From Trichococcus alkaliphilus (lineage in GTDB: Bacteria; Bacillota; Bacilli; Lactobacillales; Aerococcaceae), in the NCBI RefSeq assembly GCF_003008695.1, contig NZ_PXZT01000004.1, positions 62,001 to 126,000 on the forward strand: a DNA stretch of 64,000 bases. Reading direction: 5' to 3'. A program made the translations under genes and the position numbers. The notes under the pieces were generated by a model. That model had not been told where the DNA came from. It made no database searches and saw nothing but the letters and a program-made list of their open reading frames with translations. Below are positions 7,932 through 18,041 of this stretch, piece by piece; the first letter of the stretch is position 1; every line of letters starts with the position of its first letter.

Positions 7932-9995
7932 ATGAGTCAAACTGTATTATTAGAAATCGGACTTGAAGAAATGCCTGCGAAATATGTGCGCAGCAGCAGT
8001 ATCCAACTGAAAGAAAAAATGGCCGCTTTTTTGGAAGAAAACCGCATCGGCTTTGATGTAATCGAAATGTTTGCGACACCGAGACGTTTGGCGGTCATCG
8101 CCAGCGGAGTCAGTGATAAACAGGCGGATTTGGCGGAAGTCGTCAAAGGACCCGCAAAAAAAATCGCTTTGCAGGCGGACGGCACTTGGTCAAAAGCTGC
8201 ACTGGGCTTTGTCCGCGGACAAGGATTGACTCCTGAAGACATCTTCTTTGATGAACTGAAGGGTGTAGAGTATGTTTTCGTCAAGAAGGAAATCAACGGA
8301 AAAGCTTCATCCGAAGTGCTGAAGGAATTGAATACAGTCGTTGAGTCATTGACTTTCCCTGTTTCGATGCATTGGGGCAACCATCATTTCAAGTACATCC
8401 GACCGATCCATTGGATTGCGGCATTGGCTGATGCTGAAATCATCCCATTCCAAGTCTTGGATGTCGTTTCAGGCCGGACCACACGCGGTCACCGTTTCTT
8501 GGGCGAAGAAGTGACGCTGGCGCATGCAGGCGAGTATGTGGAGAAATTGGCGGAACAACACGTCATCGCCGATCAGGAAAAAAGGAAAAACATGATCCGG
8601 GCCCAATTCCAACAGATTGAAGCTGAAAATGGCTGGATCATCCCTAACGACGAAACCTTATTGGAAGAAGTCACTTCTCTGGTCGAATACCCGACGGCCT
8701 TCTTCGGTGAATACGACAGCAAATATTTGACGTTGCCGGCAGATGTATTGATCACATCGATGAAAGACCACCAACGCTATTTCGAAGTGAAGGACAAATC
8801 GGGCAAACTGTTGCCGTACTTCATATCCGTACGCAACGGTAATGGCATATTCATCGATAACGTGAAAAAAGGGAACGAGAAAGTACTGACAGCAAGGCTT
8901 GAGGACGGTCTGTTCTTCTTCAACGAAGACCAACGCATCACCATCGCGCAGTCGGTCGAAAAATTGAAGAAAGTCACATTCCATTCGAAAATCGGCTCCA
9001 TTCATGATAAGATGGACAACACAGCGAAAATCGCTGCCCATCTTGCTGATCTGCTTGATCTGGAAGAGGACGACAAAACGCAATTGTTGCGTGCTGCTTC
9101 CATCTACAAATTTGACTTGGTTACCAACATGGTTTCCGAATTTACGGAACTGCAAGGCATCATGGGTGAAGTCTATGCGTTGCAACAAGGCGAAACCGCT
9201 GCTGTAGCAACCGCGATCCGCGAACACTACCTACCAGTATCCAGTGAAGGCGAATTGCCGGAAACCCAAATCGGAGCAGTTTTGGCGATGGCGGATAAAT
9301 TGGACAGCATCATCAGTTTCTTCCTGCAGGGTATGGTTCCGACAGGATCGAACGACCCTTATGCTTTGCGCCGTCAAATGATCGGGGTCATTCAGATCAT
9401 CGAGAAATACCAGTGGTCATTCTCGTTGGAAGAACTGTTGTCTGCCTTGTTGACGGAGGTTTATGCAGTTGAAGAGGCAGAATCGTTCGATAAAACAATG
9501 AATGAACTTGCCGTTTTCGCAAATGGCCGTATCCAACAGAAACTTCAAACCTACGGCATCCGTTATGATATAGTGGAAGCTGTGCTGCAATCCGGCGAAA
9601 AAGATGTCAACACCCTATTCGCTAACGCCAAAGTATTGCAAGCGCACAGTGAAGAGGAATCATTCAAAGCGATCATGGAAGCTCTTGCGCGCGTCGTAAA
9701 CATTTCCGGAAATCCTGATGAATCGATTCCCGTCCAGAAAGATCTGCTGGAAACAGCCAGCGAGAAGAATCTGTATGTGCAGATCAACCATCTCGATTTG
9801 GCTCTGTCCCACGGCGATCCGGAAGCGGATTACGCTGCATTAGCTGCGATTGCGCCATACATTGAAGCTTATTTCGATGAAAATATGGTCATGGTCGAGG
9901 ATATTGCTATCCGCAGCAACCGCTTGAATACGCTCGGCAACTTGACCTTGAGCATTCTGAAGTTTGCTGATGTCAGAAAATTGATCCTTAAATAG
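7932..9995 (+). CDS. glyS: Glycyl-tRNA synthetase beta subunit
   Basis: A 687-residue tRNA-binding subunit of the alpha2beta2 glycyl-tRNA synthetase. It opens LLEIGLEEMPAKYVRSS, contains the SMKDHQRYF and LKKVTFHSKIGS segments of an HD-like domain, and ends with a helical anticodon-binding region. AGGAGG at 7917-7922 lies inside the end of glyQ and supports ATG 7932 (a TTG directly before it is also in frame). A terminator follows. Confidence 0.97.
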   Translation: MSQTVLLEIGLEEMPAKYVRSSSIQLKEKMAAFLEENRIGFDVIEMFATPRRLAVIASGVSDKQADLAEVVKGPAKKIALQADGTWSKAALGFVRGQGLTPEDIFFDELKGVEYVFVKKEINGKASSEVLKELNTVVESLTFPVSMHWGNHHFKYIRPIHWIAALADAEIIPFQVLDVVSGRTTRGHRFLGEEVTLAHAGEYVEKLAEQHVIADQEKRKNMIRAQFQQIEAENGWIIPNDETLLEEVTSLVEYPTAFFGEYDSKYLTLPADVLITSMKDHQRYFEVKDKSGKLLPYFISVRNGNGIFIDNVKKGNEKVLTARLEDGLFFFNEDQRITIAQSVEKLKKVTFHSKIGSIHDKMDNTAKIAAHLADLLDLEEDDKTQLLRAASIYKFDLVTNMVSEFTELQGIMGEVYALQQGETAAVATAIREHYLPVSSEGELPETQIGAVLAMADKLDSIISFFLQGMVPTGSNDPYALRRQMIGVIQIIEKYQWSFSLEELLSALLTEVYAVEEAESFDKTMNELAVFANGRIQQKLQTYGIRYDIVEAVLQSGEKDVNTLFANAKVLQAHSEEESFKAIMEALARVVNISGNPDESIPVQKDLLETASEKNLYVQINHLDLALSHGDPEADYAALAAIAPYIEAYFDENMVMVEDIAIRSNRLNTLGNLTLSILKFADVRKLILK

Positions 9996-10000
9996 TGAAG

Positions 10001-10047
10001 TGATGGAGGCGGGGCTAACATTGTTTACTCCCGGCTCCATCATTTTG
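10001..10047 (+). terminator. Terminator of glyQS
   Basis: TGATGGAG (10001-10008) pairs with CTCCATCA downstream; inner CGGG and CCCG extend the stem past one mismatch. ATTTTGT follows. Confidence 0.7.
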
Positions 10048-10240
10048 TCTTCCGCCGGGTGCGGGGAGGATCAAGACCCTCGATACTGTATTTTCTTTTC
10101 GTTTTTTGGTTAATATGGTAAATTAAGAGGGAAGAATGAGCGCTTCAACAGTCGGAGCTCAAATTATTTGTTAAAGATACTCGTCCAATTTTTTGAAGTG
10201 CGGAAGCGCATCTGAAAAGGTTGGACCAATCGAATCATTT

Positions 10241-10265
10241 TGTTCGGCATAAAGAGTGCCGAACA
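10241..10265 (+). promoter_or_regulatory. Hairpin in the obg leader
   Basis: A perfect 9-bp stem, TGTTCGGCA (10241-10249) with TGCCGAACA (10257-10265), encloses a 7-nt loop and is followed by GTTTT. It ends 7 bases before the obg ribosome-binding site (10273-10279). It could be a weak terminator or a structure affecting obg translation. The rest of 10048-10286 shows no gene; a T-rich run near 10090-10120 may hold a promoter that I could not fix. Confidence 0.45.
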
Positions 10266-10286
10266 GTTTTCCAAGGGGGAAAAAAG

Positions 10287-11594
10287 ATGTCAATGTTTTT
10301 GGATCATGCAAAAGTGCATGTAAAAGCCGGTAAAGGCGGCGATGGAATGGTAGCGTTCCGTCGCGAAAAGTATGTTCCCGATGGGGGTCCTGCAGGTGGC
10401 GATGGCGGCCGTGGGGGAAGCATCATATTTGAAGTGGATCCAGGTCTGCGCACGTTATTGGATTTCCGCTATAACCGTAATTTCAGAGGTAAGCCCGGCG
10501 AAAACGGCATGAGCAAAAGCATGTTCGGCCGCGGTGCAAAAGATACAATCGTAAGGGTTCCGCCTGGTACGATTGTACGCAATGCGGAAACAAAAGAACT
10601 CATCGCTGATTTGACGGAACCTGGACAACAGGCTGTAGTCGCAAGAGGCGGACGCGGCGGCCGCGGTAATAACCGTTTTGCCACTGCGAGAAACCCTGCT
10701 CCCGAAATCGCCGAAAACGGTGAACCCGGGAAAGAGCTGGATTTGGAGCTTGAGTTGAAAGTCATCGCGGACGTCGGTTTGGTAGGCTTCCCATCAGTAG
10801 GGAAATCGACATTGCTGTCGATTGTGTCAAAAGCGAAACCAAAAATCGCAGCCTATCACTTCACCACGCTTGTGCCTAACTTAGGTATGGTACAGACACG
10901 CAGCGGAGAAGAGTTTGTCATGGCCGATTTACCGGGATTGATTGAGGGCGCGTCCCAAGGCGTCGGTCTGGGGATCCAATTTTTGCGCCACATCGAGCGC
11001 ACAAGAGTCATTCTGCATGTCATCGATATGGGCGGTACAGAAGGCAGAGATCCATTCGATGACTATGAAAAAATCAATAAGGAATTGGAAAGTTACCAAT
11101 TGCGTTTGCTGGAAAGACCGACCGTGATTGTAGCCAATAAAATGGATGTGGCGGAAGCGGAAGATAATCTTGAAATCTTCAAACAGCAAATCGCCGAAAA
11201 ATTCGGTGATGACGAAGCACCAAGGATTTTCCCGATTTCAGCCTGGTCGACTACCGGCGTAGCCGAATTGTTGGATTACACTGCTGAAGTTCTGAAGGAT
11301 ACGCCTGAGTTCCCATTATTCGATGAAGAAGAAGTCGAATCATCCGTCCTTTACAAATTCGAAGAAAATCAAGAACAGTTCACCATCGGACGCGATCCAG
11401 ATTCCACATGGGTATTGGGCGGCGAAAGACTGGAAAAACTATTCAACATGACCAATTTTGCTCATGATGAAAGCATCATGCGTTTCGCGCGTCAATTGCG
11501 TTCCATGGGCGTAGATGAAAAACTGAGGGCTAAGGGAGCGAAAGATGGCGACATGGTCCGCATCATGACCTACCATTTTGAGTTCGTCGATTAA
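10287..11594 (+). CDS. obg: GTPase Obg/CgtA
   Basis: A 435-residue ribosome-associated GTPase involved in large-subunit assembly and stress control. It has the glycine-rich Obg fold ([24 protein letters not shown]), the G domain with GFPSVGKS near residue 166 and a DLPG switch, and the C-terminal OCT domain ([12 protein letters not shown] to the end). AAGGGGG (10273-10279) precedes ATG 10287 by 7 nt. An in-frame TTG at 10221 lies upstream of the leader hairpin and is rejected. Confidence 0.97.
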   Translation: MSMFLDHAKVHVKAGKGGDGMVAFRREKYVPDGGPAGGDGGRGGSIIFEVDPGLRTLLDFRYNRNFRGKPGENGMSKSMFGRGAKDTIVRVPPGTIVRNAETKELIADLTEPGQQAVVARGGRGGRGNNRFATARNPAPEIAENGEPGKELDLELELKVIADVGLVGFPSVGKSTLLSIVSKAKPKIAAYHFTTLVPNLGMVQTRSGEEFVMADLPGLIEGASQGVGLGIQFLRHIERTRVILHVIDMGGTEGRDPFDDYEKINKELESYQLRLLERPTVIVANKMDVAEAEDNLEIFKQQIAEKFGDDEAPRIFPISAWSTTGVAELLDYTAEVLKDTPEFPLFDEEEVESSVLYKFEENQEQFTIGRDPDSTWVLGGERLEKLFNMTNFAHDESIMRFARQLRSMGVDEKLRAKGAKDGDMVRIMTYHFEFVD

Positions 11595-11632
11595 AAAGCA
11601 ACACCAGTATCATAAAATGGGGGATAATTATC

Positions 11633-13492
11633 GTGACATTACAGACACGCTCCGTTCCATTGGATGGGATGCGGGCGCTTGCGATTCTTGCCATCATTTT
11701 CTATCATTTGATGCCTCATGTTTTGCCGGGCGGTTACTTGGCCGTAAACATTTTTTTCGTCCTGACTGGTTTTTTCATCACAGCGTCTGTGATCGAAGAA
11801 TACAGCCAGAAGGAAAAATTGGCTTACAAGCGCTATTTGTCCAGAAGGTTCAACAGATTGTTCCTTCCGTTGCTGGGGATGCTGGTATCGGTGACTGCCT
11901 ATATCACTTTGTTCCAAAGGGACTTATTGCTTAATTTGCGGCCTTGGCTCCTTACGTCATTGGGGATGGTCAATAACTGGTGGCAAATTTCTGTTGGCGG
12001 TTCGTATTTTGAACAATTCTATGTGCAATCACCTTTCCTGCATCTCTGGTTCCTTTCGGTCATGAGCCAATTCTATGTCATCTGGCCTTTGATTGTGCTG
12101 TTGCTGTTGGCCCTTTTCAAGGATAAACGAATCATCCTTTACACAGCGGTCGGACTTTCTTTGTTTTCGGCCCTTGCGATGGCCGTACTGTATGTACCAG
12201 GCGAGGACGCTTCGCGCGCCTATTATGGGACGGATACGCGCTTGTTTTCATTTATGATCGGCAGTGCGCTGTCGGTTGTTTGGCCGTTAGCGAAATTGAA
12301 CGAGCCTGTGTCGAAACGAACGAAGCGAAGGCTGACGCTCGCAGGCTTGTTCAGCTATGCGGTTCTCGGTTTGATGTTCAGCAGGATGCTGGATAGCCAG
12401 TCATTCACCTACAGAGGCGGGATGTATCTCAACAGCATTATCATCGGCGTTGCGGTAGTCTTAACAGCGCATCCGGCAACGAGCCTTTCAAGAATGATGC
12501 GGTTCAAACCGATTCAGTGGCTCGGCAGGCGGAGCTTCCTGCTTTATCTCTGGTACTATCCTGTCATTTCCCTTTATCAAGCGAAAGTAGTCGATACAAG
12601 CGTTGATCCCGGACGGCATATATTTATCCAGCTGGCAATCATGCTCAGCCTTTCCGAAATAGGCTACCAAATATTCGAAAAAAAGCGTTGGAAGATGATG
12701 TCCGTGCAGTCTTGGCGACCTGCCGATACGATTGCCCGAATAAAGGCATCAGGATCCGAAGGCTCAACCAGGCATTTTTCGGGAAAATTTGCTGCGTTCG
12801 TCAGTTTCTGCCTGTTGTTGACTGCTCTGGCGGGATTTGTCCAAGCACGATCCGGCGAGAATGCCGCTGTGCAGGAGCTGCGTGAGCAGATCGCTGCCAG
12901 CCAAAGCAAAATGGAAGAGATCAATCGCGACGATTCCACCCGCAGCAGGGCCATCAACAATATCGAAGGGCTCGAACGGGAGACCGTTTTGTTTGCTCAC
13001 GGCGCGGATATTACTTTCATAGGCGATTCCGTATTGCTCTCCGTCGCGGATCAGCTGGTTACGATTTTCGGTCGGGCAGTTGTCGAAGGTGCAGTCAGCA
13101 GACAGCTTTACCAAACCACTGAGGTGATTGCTGACTTGGAAAAACGGGAACAATTGCATGACACAGTCGTGGTCTTTCTGGGTTCCAACGGGACTTTCAC
13201 TGAGACGCAAATGGAAACATTCATTAAGGAAATCGGCACATCCCGAGATCTGTTTTTCCTCACGACGAATGTACCGCGAATCTGGAAGGATAGCGTGAAC
13301 GAGCAGTTGGCGCTTGCCGAAAGCAACCATTCCAATGTCCATATTTTGGATTGGAATGCCTTCAGCAGCGGACACGACGAGTGGCTTCTGGAGGACCAGG
13401 TCCATCCGAATCCGATGGGCGCGCAACGATTAGCCCTTTTTGTGGCAGAGGAAATCTATCAAGAATTAAATGATGAAAATGGGAGCAACTGA
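11633..13492 (+). CDS. OatA-like acyltransferase (acyltransferase_3 plus SGNH domain)
   Basis: A 619-residue membrane protein. Residues about 8-340 form an acyltransferase_3 domain with about ten membrane helices (PLDGMRALAILAIIFYHLMP at its start, LPGGYLAVNIFFVLTGFFI). After a last helix near 385-405 comes an extracellular SGNH-hydrolase-like domain with IGDS (the serine), GSNG and a DQVHPNPMGA block carrying the Asp-His pair. This layout is that of OatA-type peptidoglycan O-acetyltransferases, which acetylate muramic acid and give lysozyme resistance; other cell wall sugars are possible targets. The start is GTG 11633 after a GGGGG site. It is 2 bases upstream of rnz. Confidence 0.85.
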   Translation: MTLQTRSVPLDGMRALAILAIIFYHLMPHVLPGGYLAVNIFFVLTGFFITASVIEEYSQKEKLAYKRYLSRRFNRLFLPLLGMLVSVTAYITLFQRDLLLNLRPWLLTSLGMVNNWWQISVGGSYFEQFYVQSPFLHLWFLSVMSQFYVIWPLIVLLLLALFKDKRIILYTAVGLSLFSALAMAVLYVPGEDASRAYYGTDTRLFSFMIGSALSVVWPLAKLNEPVSKRTKRRLTLAGLFSYAVLGLMFSRMLDSQSFTYRGGMYLNSIIIGVAVVLTAHPATSLSRMMRFKPIQWLGRRSFLLYLWYYPVISLYQAKVVDTSVDPGRHIFIQLAIMLSLSEIGYQIFEKKRWKMMSVQSWRPADTIARIKASGSEGSTRHFSGKFAAFVSFCLLLTALAGFVQARSGENAAVQELREQIAASQSKMEEINRDDSTRSRAINNIEGLERETVLFAHGADITFIGDSVLLSVADQLVTIFGRAVVEGAVSRQLYQTTEVIADLEKREQLHDTVVVFLGSNGTFTETQMETFIKEIGTSRDLFFLTTNVPRIWKDSVNEQLALAESNHSNVHILDWNAFSSGHDEWLLEDQVHPNPMGAQRLALFVAEEIYQELNDENGSN

Positions 13493-13494
13493 TT

Positions 13495-14424
13495 ATGAAA
13501 ATTCAATTTTTAGGCACCGGAGCGGGGGTTCCTTCCACCAGCAGAAATCTTTCCAGCATAGCATTGAAATTATTGGATGAACGCAATGCCATCTGGCTTT
13601 TTGACTGCGGAGAGGGGACACAGCAGCGTGTGCTCAAAACAACGATCCGGCCCAGGAAAGTTGAAAAGATCTTCATCACCCATCTGCATGGAGATCATAT
13701 ATTCGGCTTGCCCGGGTTCTTGAGCAGCCGGGCTTTCCAAGGCGGAAATACGCCTTTAAACATCTACGGGCCTGTGGGAATCAAGGAATTTGTGCTGACC
13801 AGTCTGCGCATATCCCAGTCCCACCTGCGCTATCCGATCTTCTTTCATGAAATAACCGAAGATGGCGTAGTGTTTGAAGACGAGCAATTCCGAGTGAACT
13901 GCGCAAAACTGAATCACGGCATCGTTTCTTATGGGTACCGTGTCGAAGAGGCCGACTATCCGGGCGAGTTGCAGGCCGATAAGCTTAAAGAGATGGATGT
14001 TCCCGCGGGACCTCTCTACGGAAAGCTGAAAAATGGGGAGACCGTGGTTTTGCCTGACGGGAGAACCATCAATGGGCTGGATTTTATCGGGAAAACGACT
14101 AAAGGACGCGTCGTAACGATTCTGGGCGACACAAGGAGAACGAAAAATACGGTCATTTTGGCAAAAAATGCCGATGTGTTGGTTCATGAGAGCACCTTCG
14201 GGAAGGAAGACCAAGCGATTGCGTCGGATTATTTCCATTCCACCTGCATCGATGCAGCCAATGTGGCCAAAGAAGCAAACGTCAACCAACTTTATTTGAC
14301 TCATATCAGCGCGCGTTACCTCAACGGCAATGCGCATCAGTTGCAGCGGGATGCCCGCAAAGTCTTTCCTGACACGAAACTCGTCAACGATTATGATGAA
14401 TTCGAAATAGCGCTGACGAAATGA
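13495..14424 (+). CDS. rnz: Ribonuclease Z
   Basis: A 309-residue metallo-beta-lactamase-fold tRNA 3'-endonuclease. Its motif is THLHGDHIFGLPG, with further metal ligands in LNHGIVSYGYR, GDTRRT and HESTF, and the HISARY segment near the C-terminus. It removes 3' trailers from tRNA precursors. It starts 2 bases after the acyltransferase gene and so is likely co-transcribed with it. Confidence 0.96.
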   Translation: MKIQFLGTGAGVPSTSRNLSSIALKLLDERNAIWLFDCGEGTQQRVLKTTIRPRKVEKIFITHLHGDHIFGLPGFLSSRAFQGGNTPLNIYGPVGIKEFVLTSLRISQSHLRYPIFFHEITEDGVVFEDEQFRVNCAKLNHGIVSYGYRVEEADYPGELQADKLKEMDVPAGPLYGKLKNGETVVLPDGRTINGLDFIGKTTKGRVVTILGDTRRTKNTVILAKNADVLVHESTFGKEDQAIASDYFHSTCIDAANVAKEANVNQLYLTHISARYLNGNAHQLQRDARKVFPDTKLVNDYDEFEIALTK

Positions 14425-14458
14425 TCGCAGGAAGCTTGCTCGTCTGAGAATCATTTCG

Positions 14459-14486
14459 TTGATAAGTGTTGCAAGTTGACTATGCA
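14459..14486 (+). promoter_or_regulatory. Possible promoter of lapA
   Basis: TTGATA (14459-14464), a 16-bp spacer and TATGCA (14481-14486), lying in the gap between rnz and lapA. The -10 is imperfect. Confidence 0.4.
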
Positions 14487-14542
14487 TCGGCAAAAAGATG
14501 ATAATAAGGGTGAGAAATATCAAAATGAGTGGGGCGATTGTA

Positions 14543-14953
14543 ATGAAAAATCAATGGAGATTAGTAGCGGGCATTATTTTAATCATCATCATTGTGTTGT
14601 TTGCCGTTTTCAATGTCGATTCTGTGCCGGTCAATTTTGGTTTCGCTGTTGTGGATGGACCCCTTATCATCGTCATCCTGGTTTCTCTCCTGATGGGCTC
14701 GCTCATCACCTTGTTGGTTGCGACAGGCAGTGCAACGAAGAAGAACAAGGAATTCAAACAGATGCGCTCTGAAATCGATACAAAAGGGAAGGAAATCCAG
14801 AATGCAGTTGATGCGACGAAAGTCGGGTATGAACAACAACTCGCTGATCTGCGGACAGAATTGACTCAGAAAGACAACAAAATCAATTCGCTTGAAGAAG
14901 AATTGATCAAGAAGTTTACTGGGGGAAGCCCGGATCAGCCAAGCGGTGTTTGA
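14543..14953 (+). CDS. lapA: LapA family membrane protein (DUF1049)
   Basis: A 136-residue protein with two membrane helices (about 5-27 and 38-62) separated by a short FNVDSVPVNFGFAV loop, the hallmark of LapA/DUF1049 proteins, followed by a charged coiled coil (about 68-125). E. coli LapA works with LapB to control lipopolysaccharide synthesis; in Gram-positive bacteria the role is unknown. Start ATG 14543 gives the usual MKNQWRL N-terminus; ATG 14525 is an alternative 8 nt after AAGGGTGAG. Two hairpins follow the gene. Confidence 0.8.
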   Translation: MKNQWRLVAGIILIIIIVLFAVFNVDSVPVNFGFAVVDGPLIIVILVSLLMGSLITLLVATGSATKKNKEFKQMRSEIDTKGKEIQNAVDATKVGYEQQLADLRTELTQKDNKINSLEEELIKKFTGGSPDQPSGV

Positions 14954-14960
14954 CGAAAAT

Positions 14961-15038
14961 AAAGCGGCGGATCCACCAGATCTGCCGCTTTCAGTTGCAA
15001 AGAAAAGACTAGAACGAGGTCAGCTTCTAGTCTTTTTT
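14961..15038 (+). terminator. Tandem hairpins and terminator after lapA
   Basis: The first hairpin pairs AAAGCGGC (14961-14968) with GCCGCTTT (14984-14991) but lacks a T-run. The second is a 12-bp perfect stem (15003-15014 with 15025-15036) ending in TCTTTTTT and is a strong intrinsic terminator. Confidence 0.88.
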
Positions 15039-15094
15039 GGATTAGTGGGAGCCTCCGTGCGCCTGTATAGTTTATATAGTTAGGAGTCGGTAAA

Positions 15095-17425
15095 TTGTTA
15101 GCGTCAAAGATGAATTGGAAAATACGCAAATCAGAAATTGATGATTCTGTAAGCAAGGAAATCATTCAGGCTACAGGTTTATCAGAAACATTCGTCGTGC
15201 TTTGCATGCAGCGAGGATTGGAAACAAAAGAACAGATCAAAGCTTTCATTGATGGCGCCGAAATGGAATTCCATGATCCGTATCTGCTGCACGATATGGA
15301 TAAAGCGATTCATCGCTTGACTGTAGCCATTGAAGCTGGAGAAGAAATCGTCGTATATGGGGACTATGACGCGGATGGCATCACAAGCACAAGCATTCTT
15401 GTGGAAACGATCGAAGTATTGGGCGGCAATGTCGGCTATTACTTGCCGAACCGCTTTACGGACGGTTATGGCCCCAATGCTGCTGCATTCAAGAAATTGA
15501 TTGAAAACGGGGCGCAACTGATCCTGACATGCGATAACGGGGTTTCCGGCCATGAGCCGATAGCGATGGCAAAAAAAATGGGCGTGGATGTCATTGTTTC
15601 CGACCATCACGAATTGCCCGATGCTTTACCTGATGCGTATGCCATCATCCACCCGAAACATCCGGCAGGATCCTATCCTTTCCCGGATCTTTCCGGAGCT
15701 GGCGTCGCCTTGAAAATTGCGGCGGCCCTTCTGGGGGAAATGCCATACGAATCGCTCGATCTGGCCGCTATCGGTACGGTTGCGGACCTGGTCAGTTTGA
15801 CAGGCGAAAACCGCTGGATCGTGAAGCAGGGACTGCAAGTCATGAAACAAACGCATCGACTCGGTTTGGCTGCATTGATGGAAGCCGCGGGAATAGATGC
15901 GGCCAATTTGGACGAGGAGAGCATTGGTTTCATCATCGGTCCCCGTTTGAATGCTGTCGGGCGGTTGGAGGATGCGGGTCCGGGCGCTGAACTGATGTTG
16001 TCATTCGACGAAGAAAAAATAGCTGAACTGGTTGCGTACATACAGGAGAAAAACGTTGAGAGACAGGGCATTGTCCAATCCATCCATGAAGAAGCCAGTG
16101 CCGAACTGGCGAAGACCGATAACATGCCGGATGTTGTCGTGTTGGGCAGCAAGAACTGGCATGAGGGTGTTCTCGGTATCGTGGCCAGCAAGCTGGTCGA
16201 GGAATTCGGACGCCCGACAATCTTGTTCCGCATCGACGAAAAAACCGGCATCGCGAAAGGATCCGCCCGCAGCACGGAAGCCTTGGATATGTATACTGCA
16301 TTGACCGATTCAAAAGACCTTCTCACGAAGTTCGGTGGGCACAAAATGGCAGCAGGCATGAGCCTTCCCGCTGCCGATTTGTCAGCCTTCACTGAAAAGA
16401 TAAACAGCTATGCGGCTCTTTATCACGACGCCATCGTGTTGGGCGAATCCATTTACATAGATGCCATGCTGCCGCTTGCCGATGTCACGCTGCCGTTTTT
16501 GAAGGAATTGGAATTGCTTAAACCTTATGGGACTGATAATCCAAAGCCTATATTCGGCTTCCAAAATGTGCCTTTGACGGACATCAGACAGATCGGTGCC
16601 GACAACAAGCATCTGAAGTTCAAACTCAAGGACAAAAATCTCTTTCTGGATGTGATCGGCTTCAACAAGGGGAGCATCAGCAACCACTTGAACGAGGCGG
16701 ATGTCGTTTCCCTCATCGGGGAACTTTCGATTAACGTTTGGCGGGACAGCGCGAAACCGCAGCTGCAGCTGAAAGACATCAAAAACAAGCATGTCCAGTT
16801 TTTCGACAAAAGGAGTTCGATCATCCAAGAATCGGTATTGGCTGTGGAAGATGCCCTGTATCTATTTTCGACTTCCGGCATCATGAAACAATTTTATGAG
16901 CGCATCCCGAACAGTTCGAACGCCGCGTTGCTCACTGACAATACTGCGGACGCCTTGCAGGATGTCAGCGCCAGCAACCTGGTGCTTTTCGAATGTCCTT
17001 TGAAGATGGGCTTGCTGGCTGATCTTTTGAAGAGCAATCAGTTCGAAAATGTGTATGTCGTATCCCATGAATCAAATAGCGTTTACGCAGACGGAATCCC
17101 TCCTAAAGACCAGTTTGCAAAGTTCTACCAATATATCCGTTCCCATAAGGATATCGATGTGAGAAATCGGTTAGATGCCTTAGCAAAATACTTAAAAATC
17201 AAAAAAAATCTTGCCATTTTTATGATTCAAGTGTTTTTGGAGGCGGGATTTGTTACAATAGACAATGGTTTCATCAATGAGGTCCAAAACCCTGTCAAAA
17301 GGGCTTTGGACGACACCCAGGTATACAAAGATCGCCTGCAGAAAATGGAAGCTGAAAAGGTATTCATCTACAGCCCGTTTTCGCAGTTGACGAAATGGTT
17401 GAATGAACAGATGATGGTACAATAA
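15095..17425 (+). CDS. recJ: Single-stranded-DNA-specific exonuclease RecJ
   Basis: A 776-residue 5'-3' exonuclease. DHH-family motifs are visible: DYDADGITST (about residue 90), the DNGVSGHE segment, VSDHHEL, and the DHHA1 motif GGHKMAAGMS. The C-terminal extension is the Firmicute RecJ form. The start is TTG 15095, 8 nt after TAGGAG (15081-15086); ATG 15110 is less well placed. RecJ acts in RecF-pathway repair and base excision repair. apt follows after 16 bases, the usual Firmicute pairing. Confidence 0.95.
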   Translation: MLASKMNWKIRKSEIDDSVSKEIIQATGLSETFVVLCMQRGLETKEQIKAFIDGAEMEFHDPYLLHDMDKAIHRLTVAIEAGEEIVVYGDYDADGITSTSILVETIEVLGGNVGYYLPNRFTDGYGPNAAAFKKLIENGAQLILTCDNGVSGHEPIAMAKKMGVDVIVSDHHELPDALPDAYAIIHPKHPAGSYPFPDLSGAGVALKIAAALLGEMPYESLDLAAIGTVADLVSLTGENRWIVKQGLQVMKQTHRLGLAALMEAAGIDAANLDEESIGFIIGPRLNAVGRLEDAGPGAELMLSFDEEKIAELVAYIQEKNVERQGIVQSIHEEASAELAKTDNMPDVVVLGSKNWHEGVLGIVASKLVEEFGRPTILFRIDEKTGIAKGSARSTEALDMYTALTDSKDLLTKFGGHKMAAGMSLPAADLSAFTEKINSYAALYHDAIVLGESIYIDAMLPLADVTLPFLKELELLKPYGTDNPKPIFGFQNVPLTDIRQIGADNKHLKFKLKDKNLFLDVIGFNKGSISNHLNEADVVSLIGELSINVWRDSAKPQLQLKDIKNKHVQFFDKRSSIIQESVLAVEDALYLFSTSGIMKQFYERIPNSSNAALLTDNTADALQDVSASNLVLFECPLKMGLLADLLKSNQFENVYVVSHESNSVYADGIPPKDQFAKFYQYIRSHKDIDVRNRLDALAKYLKIKKNLAIFMIQVFLEAGFVTIDNGFINEVQNPVKRALDDTQVYKDRLQKMEAEKVFIYSPFSQLTKWLNEQMMVQ

Positions 17426-17441
17426 TTAGGAGGAACACAAA

Positions 17442-17954
17442 ATGGACTTGAAACAATATATTGCTGATGTCAAAGATTTCCCGGAGCAAGGCATCATTTT
17501 CCGCGATATTTCACCCTTGATGGCGAACGGTGAGGCTTACCGCTATTCGATCAAAGAGATTGTGAAATATGCCCAGGACTTGAATATCGATAAAGTAGTC
17601 GGACCTGAAGCGCGTGGGTTTATGGTTGGCTGTCCGGTCGCTGTGGAATTAGGCTGCGGATTCGCAATGGCCCGCAAAAAAGGCAAATTGCCGCGCGAAA
17701 CAGTGGAAGTATCCTACGGACTGGAATACGGAAAAGCAACGCTGCAATTGCATCAAGATGCTATCCTGCCTGGTGACAAAGTGTTGGTATGCGATGATTT
17801 GTTGGCCACTGGCGGGACTATAGCCGCAACCATCGAATTGGTGGAAAAATTAGGCGGAGAAGTCGTCGGGTTGGCATTCTTGATCGAGTTGCTGGATTTA
17901 AAAGGCCGTGACCTGGTTCAAGGGTATGACATCTTCACACTGATGGAATACTAA
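17442..17954 (+). CDS. apt: Adenine phosphoribosyltransferase
   Basis: A 170-residue enzyme that makes AMP from adenine and PRPP. It shows the family's [16 protein letters not shown] start, GPEARGF, and the PRPP-binding loop [13 protein letters not shown]. It has a clear AGGAGG-type site and is likely co-transcribed with recJ; the terminator follows. Confidence 0.97.
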   Translation: MDLKQYIADVKDFPEQGIIFRDISPLMANGEAYRYSIKEIVKYAQDLNIDKVVGPEARGFMVGCPVAVELGCGFAMARKKGKLPRETVEVSYGLEYGKATLQLHQDAILPGDKVLVCDDLLATGGTIAATIELVEKLGGEVVGLAFLIELLDLKGRDLVQGYDIFTLMEY

Positions 17955-17988
17955 GAACAATTAATAATCCAAATTTGGATACACATGC

Positions 17989-18019
17989 AAAAAGGCTGCC
18001 AGTAGTTGGCAGCCTTTTT
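17989..18019. terminator. Terminator after apt, shared with lexA
   Basis: A 13-bp stem (A-run plus GGCTGCCA, with TGGCAGCC plus T-run) and a 5-nt loop lies between the convergent apt and lexA genes. The A-run on one side and the T-run on the other allow use from both strands. Confidence 0.88.
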
Positions 18020-18041
18020 GCGGCAGACGGGGGAATATCCG

